Positions 1 to 10,102 are shown, numbered from the stretch's first letter. The stretch: 64,000 nt of DNA from UBA7703 sp963667195 (GCA_963667195.1 OY762962.1:682001-746000); one strand, 5' to 3'. Notes: generated by a model from the sequence alone, not told the origin. Numbers and translations: made by a program.

Positions 1-3000
1 CTGGTGTTCCTGCTGGCGAGTATCAGCGCGACCGCGCTGGCGGCGAATGTGACCGGCCACGACCTCTACGACTGGTTTGAGTACTATCGCGACGGCGCGT
101 GGCACGACCTGAACACATCCTTGTACTTCGATATGACCAGTGGAAACGTCGGTTACTGCGTTGAGCACGAGGCGAATCCACCGCGCGAGTCCCTCGAATA
201 TATCCCCTTCGATCCTGCAACGATGTTCACCGGCACGACGATGACCGGCATTCAGGCAATCCTCAACCACGGCTTCCCCGCCACGAACGCAGGCTTCAGC
301 GACGATGACGCCTTTTACGCAACGGCGAATGCGATCCGGTTATGGATCAAGGAAAGTTGCGGGCAGGGGTACGATTTCATGCTGCTGAGCAACGGGCGCA
401 TCCGCGTGAAGTCTGGCGGCGAGACGGTGTGGAACTGGTGCATGGAGCTGCTTAACTACGCTCGCGCGCAGGACGTCGGCAGCAACGCGTCTGTGTATCT
501 TTCGACATTCGTCCCCAAGTGGTCGCTCGTGGGTGATCAGCTCGTCACCACGCTGAATGTGACGTCCACCTACGGATACTCGGTGACGCCCAACCAATCC
601 AGCGTGACGATCAGCGGCTATACGGGCGGGCGTAGCGACACCCTGACCATCACCGCGCCGTCCTCCCTCATCGGCAGCGAAGTCAGCCTCTATTTTACCG
701 CCACCGTCGGCAATGTGAGCAGTGTCGATCTGGGTTGGTATGAACCGTATGGCAGTACGCGGCAGAAGCTCGTGTTCGTTGAGATGATCTCCGGCACAAC
801 GGGCATGAGCCAAATCATCGGCATCCGAGGCGATTTCTATGACCTCACGATCCTCAAAACCGATGCCACGACCGGCGGCGCGCTTGATGGCGCGACCTTC
901 CAACTCACGCAAAATGGCGCGCCAGTAGGCCTGACACAGACGGCGAATGGGCAATATGTCTCCGGCGGAACGGCAGCACAATTCACAACCAGCGGTGGAA
1001 CGGCTGTGCTACGCAATCTGCCAGCCGGAAATTATCAGGTCGTCGAGGTTGCCGCACCCGCTTCCTATGTAGCATCATCCTCCAAATCGGTCTCCCTCTC
1101 CAAGGTAACCACCGTCACCATCGCAAATGCTCCCACTCAGCTCACCCTTCATAAAACTGACGCACTGACTGGCGCTGCCATGAGCGGCGTTCTCTTCCGG
1201 CTACTCGACAGCAATGGCAATCCAGTTCAATTTACGCAAACAGCAGACAGAGCGTATCAATATGGAGGCGGTGGCGCTGCGGAGTTTTATTCTGGAAATG
1301 ATGGCACAGTTGTTCTTTCCTACCTGCCGATTGGAACATACACGCTGCAAGAATCTCAGCCAAGTGGGTATGCGACAATGCCGGACCGCTCTATCTCGTT
1401 CGATGGCACGGAGACAATCACGGTTCAGAATCAACCCACCACGCTACAGTTCACCAAGACGGATTCGATCACTGGAGAGCTGCTCGACGGCGGCGTGTTT
1501 CAGCTCAGAGACGGCAACGGCGAAATCGTCCCGCTCTCGCTCATCGATGCAGGTAAGTATCGAAAGAATACTGATGGGATCTTGACTTTCACAACTACTG
1601 CTGGGCGAGCAATAATCTATGGTTTGCCATCCGCAAACTATACGATAGAAGAGGTCACAGCACCAGCAGGGTACACAAAAGCAGCCGCTCAAAGCGTTCA
1701 GGTAACCGCTGGTCATTCCCCCACTTCTCCAGCTACCATTACTATGAGCGACTCGCCTTTGACGATCAGTTTCACGAAACTCGACGCATTGACAGGCGAT
1801 CCGGTAGACGGTGCACAGTTCAGCTTATATTCTGGCGAAGCGTTGATCAAGCTGCGCAAGATCTCGGATGGAGTATATTCACCGGACGAATCCGGCGGCA
1901 CTACCTTTACAACGCAAAATGGCGTTGCGTCGATCGCACCAGTGGCGGTAGGCACGTACACCATCTTCGAGGAGAAAGCTGCCGCAGGGTTCGCCGCTGC
2001 GGAGGACATTCAGATAGCTATATCAGCGTCCAACTCCAGCGATGACCCCGCTGCCAGCTCCATGAGCGACACGCCGCTCGCGCTCCAGATCATGAAAGTT
2101 GACAATCTATCTGGTCAGCCGATCGGTGGAGCTACATTCAAACTTTTTGACAGCCGCGGCGACACGATCAAGGTCTCGCACATCTCCAGCCAACCAGGCT
2201 GGTTTAGGCTGAACGAGAATGGCTCCTTCGAATTCACGATACCTTCTTCGGGTGTTGCAATGATCGCTTATCTCCCGCAAGGGCGTTACGAACTACAAGA
2301 GGTCTCGCCGCCGAAAGGCTATGCACTGTCATTGGGAACAGTAACCGCCGTTGTCGGCAGCTACAATACCTACACCTCCCCCGCAACTGTAGCGATCGAA
2401 AACGAGCCGCTCGAAATGCTACTGGACAAGGTGGATGCATCGGATAAATCGCCGCTTGCGGGCGTGGTGTTTCGAATTAAAGATGCGCAGGGTGTTTATC
2501 TTCGCTTCACCTCACAAGCTGATGGAACCTATCACGTTACCGAAAACGGCGCAGATTCGTTCAAAACGGGGATCGATGGGAAGGCAAAGATTCTCTACAT
2601 CGCTGTTGGCACGTATGCTCTTGAAGAGCAACAACATCCCGGATTCGCACCAACCGCCGCGCAGGAATTCTCCGTCACTACCGAAAATACCATAAACTAT
2701 GCCGCAAAAGTTGGCGTGGAAAACTGGCCTTTGTATCTATCAATCACGAAAACCGACAAACTCGATGGCAAGCCTCTGGCAAACGTATCATTCAAACTTC
2801 TTGATCATTCCGGCGTTCCACTCACTTTCATTCAGCAGGAGGATGGCAGCTATAAAGTCACATCCAACGGGAGCGAAGTCGTCAAATCCGATACGAACGG
2901 CAAGATATCGATCTCCCATATCCCCGCTGGAGAATATGAACTGGTTGAACAGAAGTTCGACGGCTACAGCCAGCATGATCCGATCGCGGTTACAGTAAGA

Positions 3001-4200
3001 TCCACAAACACCGATGAAACTCCTGCAACGGTATCTGTCGAAAATTGTCCGACTGAGTTTGTTCTCACGAAAATTGACGCTGACACTCGTGAGCCACTCT
3101 CAGGAGTTGCTTTCACACTTCTTGACTCTTCAAACAAGGTCATATCATTTGCCTTGATGTTCGATGGAACCTATCGTCCAGCATCAACTGTCGTTAACAC
3201 CGTAGAAGTGGCGAAGATTTCAAATGAGATATTGACGGACGCAGCCGGCAAGATTACCATCCGATACCTGCCGCATGGCACTTACACCTTGAATGAGAAG
3301 CAGGTAGATGGCTATGCGCCTTTAGCGCAAATCTCGTTTGAAATCACATCTGCTCATTCCTCAGAAGCAACCTTGGCCATGACCGTAGAGAACACTCCGG
3401 CATCCTTATCCATCACGAAAACCAATGCCGTTACGAACGAGCCTTTACCTGGAGCCAAGTTCAAGCTGTTGGACGAAAACGGAACGTTAGCCAAACTGAC
3501 TCTCCAAGATGATGGCACTTATCGACCTGCCAGTGGTTCGGAAGTCGGGATCGAAGAGTTGGTGACTGGTGTTGATGGAACCGCTACGATTCGCTACATC
3601 ACCGGTAAACTTACAATTCACGAATCAAGCGCCCCATCTGGCTTTGCCTATGCTGATGATCAGATTGTCGAAGTTGGAACTACCCCCATATCCGTTGGCG
3701 ACGACGGTTTGTCAGCTGAAACGCATGTTACAATTGCCGATTTACCCCTCATGATGAAGATCAGTAAAATCCACGCAAAGACGCTAAAGCCTCTCCATGG
3801 AGCAGCATTCCAAATCTTGGCAAGCACTGATACCTCTGCCCCACTTACCTTTCTACTCAAAGACGGCGTCTATTGGCACGCCACAACCGGTACAATAACG
3901 ACGATAGCCCTCGATAGCAACGCCCAAGCATACGTGTGTGGTTTGCCTGCCGGTAAGTACCGGCTAGTCGAATCCGTCGTTCCAAGCGGATTTTTTCCGT
4001 CCCCAGCAAAAGACTTCACGTTGCAACTTACCGATACGTCAGATACTCCCTTGGAAACAACGGTAACCAATACGCCAGAAGTCAAATTGGGACTCGATTC
4101 TGACAAATGGGATGATGTGCTCTTTATCGGTGGAGCAGTGCTTGCTATCGCGGGTATCACCACCTTCTTCTTTCTACGCAAAAAGAAACGAACGCACTAA
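1..4200 (+). CDS. Giant secreted SpaA/Cna-B repeat surface protein, 5' end outside window
   Basis: Surface adhesin or pilin-like protein. The frame is open to base 1 and the first residues (LVFLLASISATALA, then AN) look like the end of a signal peptide, so the start codon lies upstream. Counting from the GTG at base 4, residues about 40-130 resemble a thioester domain: Cys52 lies in YCVEH, but the partner segment reads ATANAIRLW (106-114), with Ala108 where active domains have the Gln of a TQxxIW-type motif. From about 281 to 1355 there are ten repeats of about 100 residues, each opening with a K-x-D type motif (LTILKTD, LTLHKTD, LQFTKTD and so on) and carrying a later YxxxE, the Lys/Glu pattern of isopeptide-forming SpaA domains. 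A membrane segment (about 1371-1391) and a KKKR tail close the protein. I see no LPxTG before it. The next gene is a sortase. Confidence 0.9.
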   Translation: MVFLLASISATALAANVTGHDLYDWFEYYRDGAWHDLNTSLYFDMTSGNVGYCVEHEANPPRESLEYIPFDPATMFTGTTMTGIQAILNHGFPATNAGFSDDDAFYATANAIRLWIKESCGQGYDFMLLSNGRIRVKSGGETVWNWCMELLNYARAQDVGSNASVYLSTFVPKWSLVGDQLVTTLNVTSTYGYSVTPNQSSVTISGYTGGRSDTLTITAPSSLIGSEVSLYFTATVGNVSSVDLGWYEPYGSTRQKLVFVEMISGTTGMSQIIGIRGDFYDLTILKTDATTGGALDGATFQLTQNGAPVGLTQTANGQYVSGGTAAQFTTSGGTAVLRNLPAGNYQVVEVAAPASYVASSSKSVSLSKVTTVTIANAPTQLTLHKTDALTGAAMSGVLFRLLDSNGNPVQFTQTADRAYQYGGGGAAEFYSGNDGTVVLSYLPIGTYTLQESQPSGYATMPDRSISFDGTETITVQNQPTTLQFTKTDSITGELLDGGVFQLRDGNGEIVPLSLIDAGKYRKNTDGILTFTTTAGRAIIYGLPSANYTIEEVTAPAGYTKAAAQSVQVTAGHSPTSPATITMSDSPLTISFTKLDALTGDPVDGAQFSLYSGEALIKLRKISDGVYSPDESGGTTFTTQNGVASIAPVAVGTYTIFEEKAAAGFAAAEDIQIAISASNSSDDPAASSMSDTPLALQIMKVDNLSGQPIGGATFKLFDSRGDTIKVSHISSQPGWFRLNENGSFEFTIPSSGVAMIAYLPQGRYELQEVSPPKGYALSLGTVTAVVGSYNTYTSPATVAIENEPLEMLLDKVDASDKSPLAGVVFRIKDAQGVYLRFTSQADGTYHVTENGADSFKTGIDGKAKILYIAVGTYALEEQQHPGFAPTAAQEFSVTTENTINYAAKVGVENWPLYLSITKTDKLDGKPLANVSFKLLDHSGVPLTFIQQEDGSYKVTSNGSEVVKSDTNGKISISHIPAGEYELVEQKFDGYSQHDPIAVTVRSTNTDETPATVSVENCPTEFVLTKIDADTREPLSGVAFTLLDSSNKVISFALMFDGTYRPASTVVNTVEVAKISNEILTDAAGKITIRYLPHGTYTLNEKQVDGYAPLAQISFEITSAHSSEATLAMTVENTPASLSITKTNAVTNEPLPGAKFKLLDENGTLAKLTLQDDGTYRPASGSEVGIEELVTGVDGTATIRYITGKLTIHESSAPSGFAYADDQIVEVGTTPISVGDDGLSAETHVTIADLPLMMKISKIHAKTLKPLHGAAFQILASTDTSAPLTFLLKDGVYWHATTGTITTIALDSNAQAYVCGLPAGKYRLVESVVPSGFFPSPAKDFTLQLTDTSDTPLETTVTNTPEVKLGLDSDKWDDVLFIGGAVLAIAGITTFFFLRKKKRTH

Positions 4201-4208
4201 AGTAATTA

Positions 4209-4241
4209 CGCGGGAGGCCATCTGGCCTCCCGCGTTTTGTT
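4209..4241 (+). terminator. Rho-independent terminator after the SpaA-repeat gene
   Basis: A 12-base GC-rich arm at 4209-4220 is exactly complementary to 4223-4234, followed directly by TTTTGTT. It lies 9 bases after the stop codon and overlaps the leader of the sortase gene, so the sortase would be expressed at a lower level by read-through or from its own promoter. Confidence 0.8.
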
Positions 4242-4254
4242 AGAAAGGAGTTTT

Positions 4255-4938
4255 ATGAGAAAAGTAGTTTTATGTGTCTTTGCGCTACTAGCAATCTTAT
4301 TTGGAGCTGCATTAGGTATACTTTATCCGCCGAAAGGCTCAGCGAGACTGCTTAAGAATGATATGCCTCTTCCACACACACAACTAAATCAAACACCACT
4401 TCCATCGAGTGCTCGACTCATTGATAGCACCGAAGAAGATGGCCTCTCAAGTTCAGCTGACTTTGATAAGAGTGACTGTAATTCGCCACTCGCTTCCAAA
4501 TCACCTATCGCCTCATCTGGTTCTAGCAAAGATCTAAAGGAAACCGCTAGTGGCATTCTTGGCAAATTGATCATCAATAACCAGAGTGTAAATATCTACG
4601 GTGGCATTGACGAAGAAACACTAAAAAGCGGTCCCGGGTGGATGCCGGACAGTGCGCTACCCGGGGATGGTGGTATGAGCGTGATCTTTGGCCACCGAAA
4701 CCGAAATCATCTAAAGATCATTGAAAATGTGCAGGTTGGCGATGAAATCAGTTTTTGCTACTTGGCTGGTCGAACTATTCTATATAGCGTGACTGATGTT
4801 CAGATCTTCGAGAACTCCGCAGATTGGGTGCTACCACAACCTGATGGAAACATGCTGGTGATCGTAACGTGTTACCCTTTTCGGTATAGTGGGAATGCGC
4901 CGGGGAAGTTTCAGGTATTGTGCAGGTTAAAAATCTAA
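4255..4938 (+). CDS. Sortase, class D-like, with Lys at the catalytic Arg position
   Basis: Transpeptidase expected to join surface proteins to the cell wall or to each other. 227 residues: an N-terminal membrane anchor (about 5-25), a Ser/Pro-rich linker, then the sortase barrel. His147 in GHRN and Cys206 in VTCYPF are the catalytic pair. The family's third catalytic residue, Arg in the class D pattern APxRyxV, aligns with Lys218 in NAPGKFQV. The start is the ATG at 4255, preceded by AAAGGAG; an in-frame TTG 18 bases upstream has no such site. It directly follows the SpaA-repeat gene, its likely substrate, although that protein shows no standard sorting motif. Arg-to-Lys substitution would weaken activity in studied sortases; whether this one is active is unknown. 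Confidence 0.88.
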   Translation: MRKVVLCVFALLAILFGAALGILYPPKGSARLLKNDMPLPHTQLNQTPLPSSARLIDSTEEDGLSSSADFDKSDCNSPLASKSPIASSGSSKDLKETASGILGKLIINNQSVNIYGGIDEETLKSGPGWMPDSALPGDGGMSVIFGHRNRNHLKIIENVQVGDEISFCYLAGRTILYSVTDVQIFENSADWVLPQPDGNMLVIVTCYPFRYSGNAPGKFQVLCRLKI

Positions 4939-5048
4939 TATGATCGTGAGTTTGACGTTCGTCCAATCTAAGCATGCGTGGCAAAACAATTGAAATGGTA
5001 TTTCTTTTAAAAAATGGGTGTTTCATCATAAATTAGACGACTTTTATA

Positions 5049-5762
5049 TCATATACCTGCTACTATTTCATAATCCAACATTCTCTTGCGTTCTTTCCAA
5101 TCCGGCATATAAACCGTCATAAAATCATAAAAGTCTTTATTGTGATGCGGATAGATAAAATGAGCTAACTCATGTAGAACAATATATTCTATGCAGGGTA
5201 CTGGTGCTTTATAGAGATAGTAGTTAAGATTTACCCGATCGAATTTTCTACCGCAACTTCCCCAAAGTGTCTTCATTTTTCGTACAAAAATTGTGGGCTT
5301 CATTATGCCATGGTTTCTTATGATTGGGAATTGACGATCAAGCACTGTTTGAAAGTAGCTCTTCGCTTGTTTCTGCCACCACTGATCAAACTGATCGTCA
5401 ATTGCTGTCTGATCACTATTCGCGGAATAAACATACAGATATTGATCGTCCCTATCAATCCAGTTGCTATCTGATTGAATGATTTTAATCGTAATTTGGC
5501 GGCCTAAAATACGAGTTGCCGTTCCAGATTTTATGTGTTCTTCCTTTTCTATCGCTTTCGTTGCTTTAAAAACAGATGCTCGATCCTCCAGCCAAGTTTG
5601 CTTATTTGTTAAGAATTCTGCAATCCACTCATCGGGGGTGTCAAATGGCACCGATAGTCTGATTTCCATGGTTGGGAAGATCTTAAGTCGAACGCGTTTC
5701 ATTTTCTTCCGATCAACCTGAATTTTGTAAATATCCCCGTCAATTTTCGTTAAAAAATCCAT
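5049..5762 (-). CDS. YgjP-like (DUF45) metallopeptidase, last gene of the type I R-M operon
   Basis: 237-residue protein of the YgjP/DUF45 family, zinc metallopeptidase-like proteins often found beside type I restriction systems. The family's WGSC motif (WGSCGRKFDRVNLNYYL) is present, followed by the zinc motif HELAHFIYPHH, giving the HExxH plus downstream His pattern. There is no signal peptide, so it is cytoplasmic. Its ATG immediately follows the stop codon of hsdR with no gap, so the two are translationally coupled. The substrate is not known for the family; a role in processing or turnover of the restriction complex is only inferred from context. Confidence 0.85.
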   Translation of the reverse strand: MDFLTKIDGDIYKIQVDRKKMKRVRLKIFPTMEIRLSVPFDTPDEWIAEFLTNKQTWLEDRASVFKATKAIEKEEHIKSGTATRILGRQITIKIIQSDSNWIDRDDQYLYVYSANSDQTAIDDQFDQWWQKQAKSYFQTVLDRQFPIIRNHGIMKPTIFVRKMKTLWGSCGRKFDRVNLNYYLYKAPVPCIEYIVLHELAHFIYPHHNKDFYDFMTVYMPDWKERKRMLDYEIVAGI

Positions 5763-8700
5763 TTAGAACCTACTTAAAGCAGTTTTCATTGTATTTTCGA
5801 TTAATAAGTCGAGTTGATCCATCTGCAACTCTATTTCGTTCTTTTCGCAAAAGTCCCAGATGGAGTCCTCGATTGCTTGTCGCATTTGTTTGTGTATCGG
5901 GGTACTATTACGCCAATCAACGCGTGCGAGTGATAGTATAGAATTATTGATCTCTAGTGACAGCCCTCCGAGGTTCTCATCGAACTCAAGGTCTTTCACA
6001 CGCTGGACGCTTGATTGGAAGCTCTCAACAAGTACTCCGTAAAATGCCTTAGCATCACTGTTTTGCACAATAATAGATGGATATGTTTGTCCAACGAATC
6101 CTTCTCGTAAATCGTTTGCTATTTTTTGAAGGCGCGCTAAATACGTTGTGTCATTTCTCGACCGCCGATACTCTTCAATCGTATCTTGAATCCGTTGGGA
6201 GAAAAGCCGAAACATTAGTGGGTCTTCATAGCGTCGCGCTTCAAGTTCGGATACGATTCGAGTTTGAATATAAGCAGCCTTTGCTTTCTCCCCATCAACT
6301 TTCATCATTTCCTGATCCATACCAGCTTTATCGTGAAGAGCAACTGGCTCTCCAACCACCTCAGCCGGTTCAGATGTAATAAAGGTGTTAAGCAGACTTC
6401 GAATCCCATCTTCATACTTCTTGAAATCTACTTTTTCAGCAAAAACCATCATAAGTGAGGCGCGCAATTTTTGGAAAAATTGCAAATCATTCTTATATTT
6501 CTGCATTTGCTCGAATCCCACTGATTGGTAAAGGGAATAACTACCCATTGTAAGTTCCATCATTTTTGAGAAAGTCGAAAGCTTATCATAAAAGTCTTTG
6601 CGGAGGCTATTATCTTTTTCATGATCATCAGAACAAAAGAATGCTTGCCATGCTCTGGGATTGCTTTCCTCAAACTTACTGTCGCCAAAAATCGCAAGGA
6701 GTGCTTCATGTGATCTTTGTAAAGAGTGTTTTTGCTCATGTGCTGTAGAAACAGCCCCTGCAAGATCATCAGTTTCAAATCCTGAAAATCCCGATTTATC
6801 ATCGCTATATAATTCCAGCGCAGAGTTTAGTTTGGCAAACAAGCCCCAATAGTCAACGATCAATCCAAAATCTTTGCCCGGATATACCCGATTGACTCGA
6901 GCGATCGCTTGCAAGAGAGTATGATCCTTCATTGGTTTATCAACATACAAAACCGCAAGTGGCGGAGCGTCAAAACCAGTCAGAAGCATATCCCGTACGA
7001 TAACAATATCAACATCCTCACCACCGTTTAGGTTTGCCTTTATAAAGCTTTCATATTCTTCATGCTTTGAACCGAATCGAGATTCTACCTCGGTTCTAAA
7101 GAATTCGCGTATCCTCTTTCTATCAGACTCGGTGACATCACCCTCGTCGCCTTCGGATGAAATGGAGTCATCGCAAATCAAAGCTGCCGCTCGAATCTCG
7201 CCAAGCTGATTGATTGCATGTTCCAGTTCTATTGCTACAACGCGCGATGAAGCTGCAACGAGAGCTTTATACCCCCGCGGCTTGCAATACGTTGAAAAGT
7301 GTTCGTGAATGTCAAAAGCGATCATGGACAACCGCTGTTCAGTTTGAGCAATCGGTAAAAATCGGCTCCATTTTCTCTTCATATCCTCTTTTTGCTCATC
7401 GGTTAGCGGAGCGAGTATACTTTTCAAATAGTCATCGATCTTCTCGTTTGAAACTTTTTGATGAATGATTCTGCCATCATAAACTAAGGGTACAATCACG
7501 CCATCACGGATTCCATCCTCAAAGCGATATGCGTTTCCAATCTGGCGGCCAAACTTTAAGTACGTATTATTCTTGTCTTTCTTCAGCAACGGTGTGCCAG
7601 TAAAACCAATTCGGAACGCATTCGGAAGCGTCTCGCTCATCATAATGTGCAATTCGCCTGTGTTGGAACGATGGCTCTCATCCACAAGTAGAAAAATATT
7701 GCCTGCATCAACACGAGTTCTTGTTTTAGCAGCCGTTTCAAATTTGTTAATCGTTGTTGTGATAATAATCTCACTTGGCGTGTTTAGAAGTGCGATGAGT
7801 CCTTTCCCGGTAGTCGCTTCGCTGACTTGCATACCCGTGCGGATAAAATTATCCCTGAGTTGCGAAACGAGATTAATTCGATCACAGACTAAAACGAACC
7901 GCGGATTGTGTATCTTGTTATCAGCAATGATACGCTTAACAAGCATTACCATTGTCAACGATTTCCCGCTTCCCTGCGTATGCCAGATAACGCCGCCGCG
8001 ATCCCGAACGACATCTTCACCGCGAATGCGCTTCATGGTGTTCTCCACACCAAAGTATTGCTGATACCGCGCGATCTTCTTCACGCCATTATCGAACAAG
8101 ATATAGAACCGAACCAAATCAAGCAACCGTTTTTTGGATAACAGCGAAACTAGCGCACGATCCTGCTCTTGTATGTGACCGTCACGAACATATCTCCTGG
8201 CAGATTCCTCCAGCCAAATCGTATCTTCTTCATTCCACTTGCAATAGTACTCCGCTTCCGTATTAGAAGTGCCATACTTCACTTCTTGCGGGTTCATAGC
8301 GATCACAATCTGCGCAAACTTGAAAAGCTGCGGGATATACTCCGACTTCCAGTTCCTTACATTTTGTTTTACACCTTCTTCAACGGTGATGCTCGATTTT
8401 TTGCACTCGATCACTGCAAGCGGGATTCCGTTTACCATTACAATAATATCCGGACGCGCGAATTTTCCGTTTGGACGCTCTACGGAGAATTCGTCGGTAA
8501 CCTGCCAGATGTTATTGTCGGGATGCTCCCAATCGATATAGGAAAGATCGAACGATTGCCGCCCGCCGTCAAACAATTCAACTTCGCAGCTTTTTCCGTA
8601 GAGCAAACTATCATAAATGGCTTTGCTGGCAAACGGGAGTCCACGCTCAAGTGGCGCATCAATATCGCGGATTGCTGCGCCAATTGCGGAGTCCGGAAAC

Positions 8701-8900
8701 TGCGTCATCTTATCGCGATAGCGGAATGACTGCATGGAGAGAAACTCCCGCATCACATCCGGAAACAGCACACTCGAAAGCCGACCGCGCTTGCGCTCAG
8801 CCTCTGCCCGCGGGATATAGCTGTATCCCATTGCCTGTAGTAGAGCTATCGCTCGATCCTGAGACTCCGGGCGCTCGTTGAATATTGTGTGGTCTGGCAT
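5763..8900 (-). CDS. hsdR: Type I restriction enzyme, R subunit (HsdR)
   Basis: 1045-residue motor and nuclease subunit that translocates DNA and cuts it after recognition by the M2S complex. The N-terminal nuclease shows the PD-(D/E)xK pattern with Asp151 (RPDIIV) and Glu165/Lys167 (VIECKK). The superfamily 2 helicase core has Walker A HTQGSGKS (307-314), the DExH box VDESHRS (Asp407) and the late motif QAIARVNR. Length and domain order are normal for HsdR. The start has AAAGG upstream (CTGAAAGGTAATAT then ATG). It lies 3 bases after the HAD phosphatase gene and abuts the metallopeptidase gene, so it belongs to the long operon that begins near 14.8 kb. No frameshift is seen, so the system looks intact. 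Confidence 0.95.
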   Translation of the reverse strand: MPDHTIFNERPESQDRAIALLQAMGYSYIPRAEAERKRGRLSSVLFPDVMREFLSMQSFRYRDKMTQFPDSAIGAAIRDIDAPLERGLPFASKAIYDSLLYGKSCEVELFDGGRQSFDLSYIDWEHPDNNIWQVTDEFSVERPNGKFARPDIIVMVNGIPLAVIECKKSSITVEEGVKQNVRNWKSEYIPQLFKFAQIVIAMNPQEVKYGTSNTEAEYYCKWNEEDTIWLEESARRYVRDGHIQEQDRALVSLLSKKRLLDLVRFYILFDNGVKKIARYQQYFGVENTMKRIRGEDVVRDRGGVIWHTQGSGKSLTMVMLVKRIIADNKIHNPRFVLVCDRINLVSQLRDNFIRTGMQVSEATTGKGLIALLNTPSEIIITTTINKFETAAKTRTRVDAGNIFLLVDESHRSNTGELHIMMSETLPNAFRIGFTGTPLLKKDKNNTYLKFGRQIGNAYRFEDGIRDGVIVPLVYDGRIIHQKVSNEKIDDYLKSILAPLTDEQKEDMKRKWSRFLPIAQTEQRLSMIAFDIHEHFSTYCKPRGYKALVAASSRVVAIELEHAINQLGEIRAAALICDDSISSEGDEGDVTESDRKRIREFFRTEVESRFGSKHEEYESFIKANLNGGEDVDIVIVRDMLLTGFDAPPLAVLYVDKPMKDHTLLQAIARVNRVYPGKDFGLIVDYWGLFAKLNSALELYSDDKSGFSGFETDDLAGAVSTAHEQKHSLQRSHEALLAIFGDSKFEESNPRAWQAFFCSDDHEKDNSLRKDFYDKLSTFSKMMELTMGSYSLYQSVGFEQMQKYKNDLQFFQKLRASLMMVFAEKVDFKKYEDGIRSLLNTFITSEPAEVVGEPVALHDKAGMDQEMMKVDGEKAKAAYIQTRIVSELEARRYEDPLMFRLFSQRIQDTIEEYRRSRNDTTYLARLQKIANDLREGFVGQTYPSIIVQNSDAKAFYGVLVESFQSSVQRVKDLEFDENLGGLSLEINNSILSLARVDWRNSTPIHKQMRQAIEDSIWDFCEKNEIELQMDQLDLLIENTMKTALSRF

Positions 8901-8903
8901 ATA

Positions 8904-9767
8904 TTACCTTTCAGATATGGCTCTTATTGAGTCCATCTGCTCTTTGTTCTTTGCTTTTAGCGAATCTACCATTGCCATTTTGCAGATAATATCCCGAATG
9001 ACTTTGTCTAGCTCACTGTTCTCCGTATAGTCTGCTGGAGTTAGAAAATCTACTCTTTCATATCGTAATAGCTCTTCAACTTTATCTCTGTGCTCACTTT
9101 GATAAACCGCAATTGAGTAACCGCCATTTACCTTAACGAGTTTCATGCATGGCACATCTGTGAGACCATCGCCGATATAGATCATATTGCGAAATGGAAT
9201 TCGTCTTTCATCTTCTGGTGTATATTTGTTTAAATCGCCGTCGTTTGAAATATCAAGTATGCCCTTGTTAATTCGAAATAGAAACTGCGTTTTGGTTGTG
9301 TAATTCACAACATTTTTCGGCCAACAAGCAACATCATTCTCGTTATAGAGAAATTCGCACGCGTAAACTTCTTTGAAAGAATGATAGATACATGAACCTT
9401 CGATAATTTCATGCAGTCCTGAAGAAATAATGTAGTGCTCAATCGTTATTCCTAATTCATCTCCAAGTCGATTGACACGGTCAAACCAAGTTTCAACTCC
9501 CGGAAAGAGCTCAAGGTTCTTTCCAGATTCAACGAAACTACTCCGATGAATTGGTTTATGGGCTATATGTGCCTTATCAAGCATCTGATACATATATGCT
9601 AAAATTGCATCCATTTTCTTATCTTTTGCGAGTTTACCTGATTCTTTCCAAAATGTGTCAGCGTCCATTTTTACGTCTGGAATAAAACTGTACTCCTGCA
9701 TGTCTTTTGTGCAGAGCGTCTTGTCAAAGTCATACATTATGGCGACAATCGGTTTTTTCTCTAGCAT
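8904..9767 (-). CDS. HAD-superfamily phosphatase (phosphoserine-phosphatase-like)
   Basis: 287 residues. Motif I is YDFDKTL with the nucleophile and acid Asp pair, motif II is the IISSGLHEI region, and motif III/IV is YIGDGLTDVPC. A helical insertion after motif I matches the cap of the HAD-IB group. The substrate cannot be told from sequence. It sits inside the restriction-modification operon, 3 bases upstream of hsdR and 14 bases downstream of a small DUF2188 gene. HAD enzymes are not standard parts of type I systems, so it may be an accessory gene carried with the locus. Confidence 0.85.
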   Translation of the reverse strand: MLEKKPIVAIMYDFDKTLCTKDMQEYSFIPDVKMDADTFWKESGKLAKDKKMDAILAYMYQMLDKAHIAHKPIHRSSFVESGKNLELFPGVETWFDRVNRLGDELGITIEHYIISSGLHEIIEGSCIYHSFKEVYACEFLYNENDVACWPKNVVNYTTKTQFLFRINKGILDISNDGDLNKYTPEDERRIPFRNMIYIGDGLTDVPCMKLVKVNGGYSIAVYQSEHRDKVEELLRYERVDFLTPADYTENSELDKVIRDIICKMAMVDSLKAKNKEQMDSIRAISER

Positions 9768-9781
9768 AGTTATGCCTCGAA

Positions 9782-10018
9782 CTACTTTCCCTTGTCAGAA
9801 TGACAAGTGTTCATCACGATTGTATCTGCATGCTGTATTCTTCCATCGGCTCCATGAATAACCAATTCACTGCCTGATCTTTGGCTCATGATTCGACCGA
9901 CCTTCACAGCTTCCTGCTTCGTTTCTGTGCGTATGCTCGCGTGTTGTGCTCCGCTTCTTTTTACACTCCACATTGCAGAAGAATTATCCGGCATAACATG
10001 TACTGTGCTCTTTTTCAT
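9782..10018 (-). CDS. Small DUF2188-family protein
   Basis: 78 residues (MKKSTVHVMPDNSSAMW...). The pattern VxP...W.VK..G...AS...TKqEAv..gr...q..gsELviHg.dGrIq..dt matches DUF2188, small soluble proteins of unknown function with an internal repeat. The start at 10018 is chosen because GGAGAGGAAGTT precedes it; the longer frame upstream has no such site. It is a paralogue of the next gene upstream (10103-10336). Both lie in the gap between hsdS and the HAD gene of the restriction-modification operon. Confidence 0.8.
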   Translation of the reverse strand: MKKSTVHVMPDNSSAMWSVKRSGAQHASIRTETKQEAVKVGRIMSQRSGSELVIHGADGRIQHADTIVMNTCHSDKGK

Positions 10019-10102
10019 AACTTCCTCTCCGTTTTGTGTGTTTGTTATTGATAAGGCAAGCAAGGGAGCGGGCGACCCCGCCCCCTTGCATCCACTAGCT
10101 AG

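Noticed and set aside
841..4080. Repeats in the SpaA gene as a CRISPR or DNA repeat array
   Set aside because: The repeats are diverged protein domains of about 100 residues, not short identical DNA units; no CRISPR array was seen anywhere in the window.
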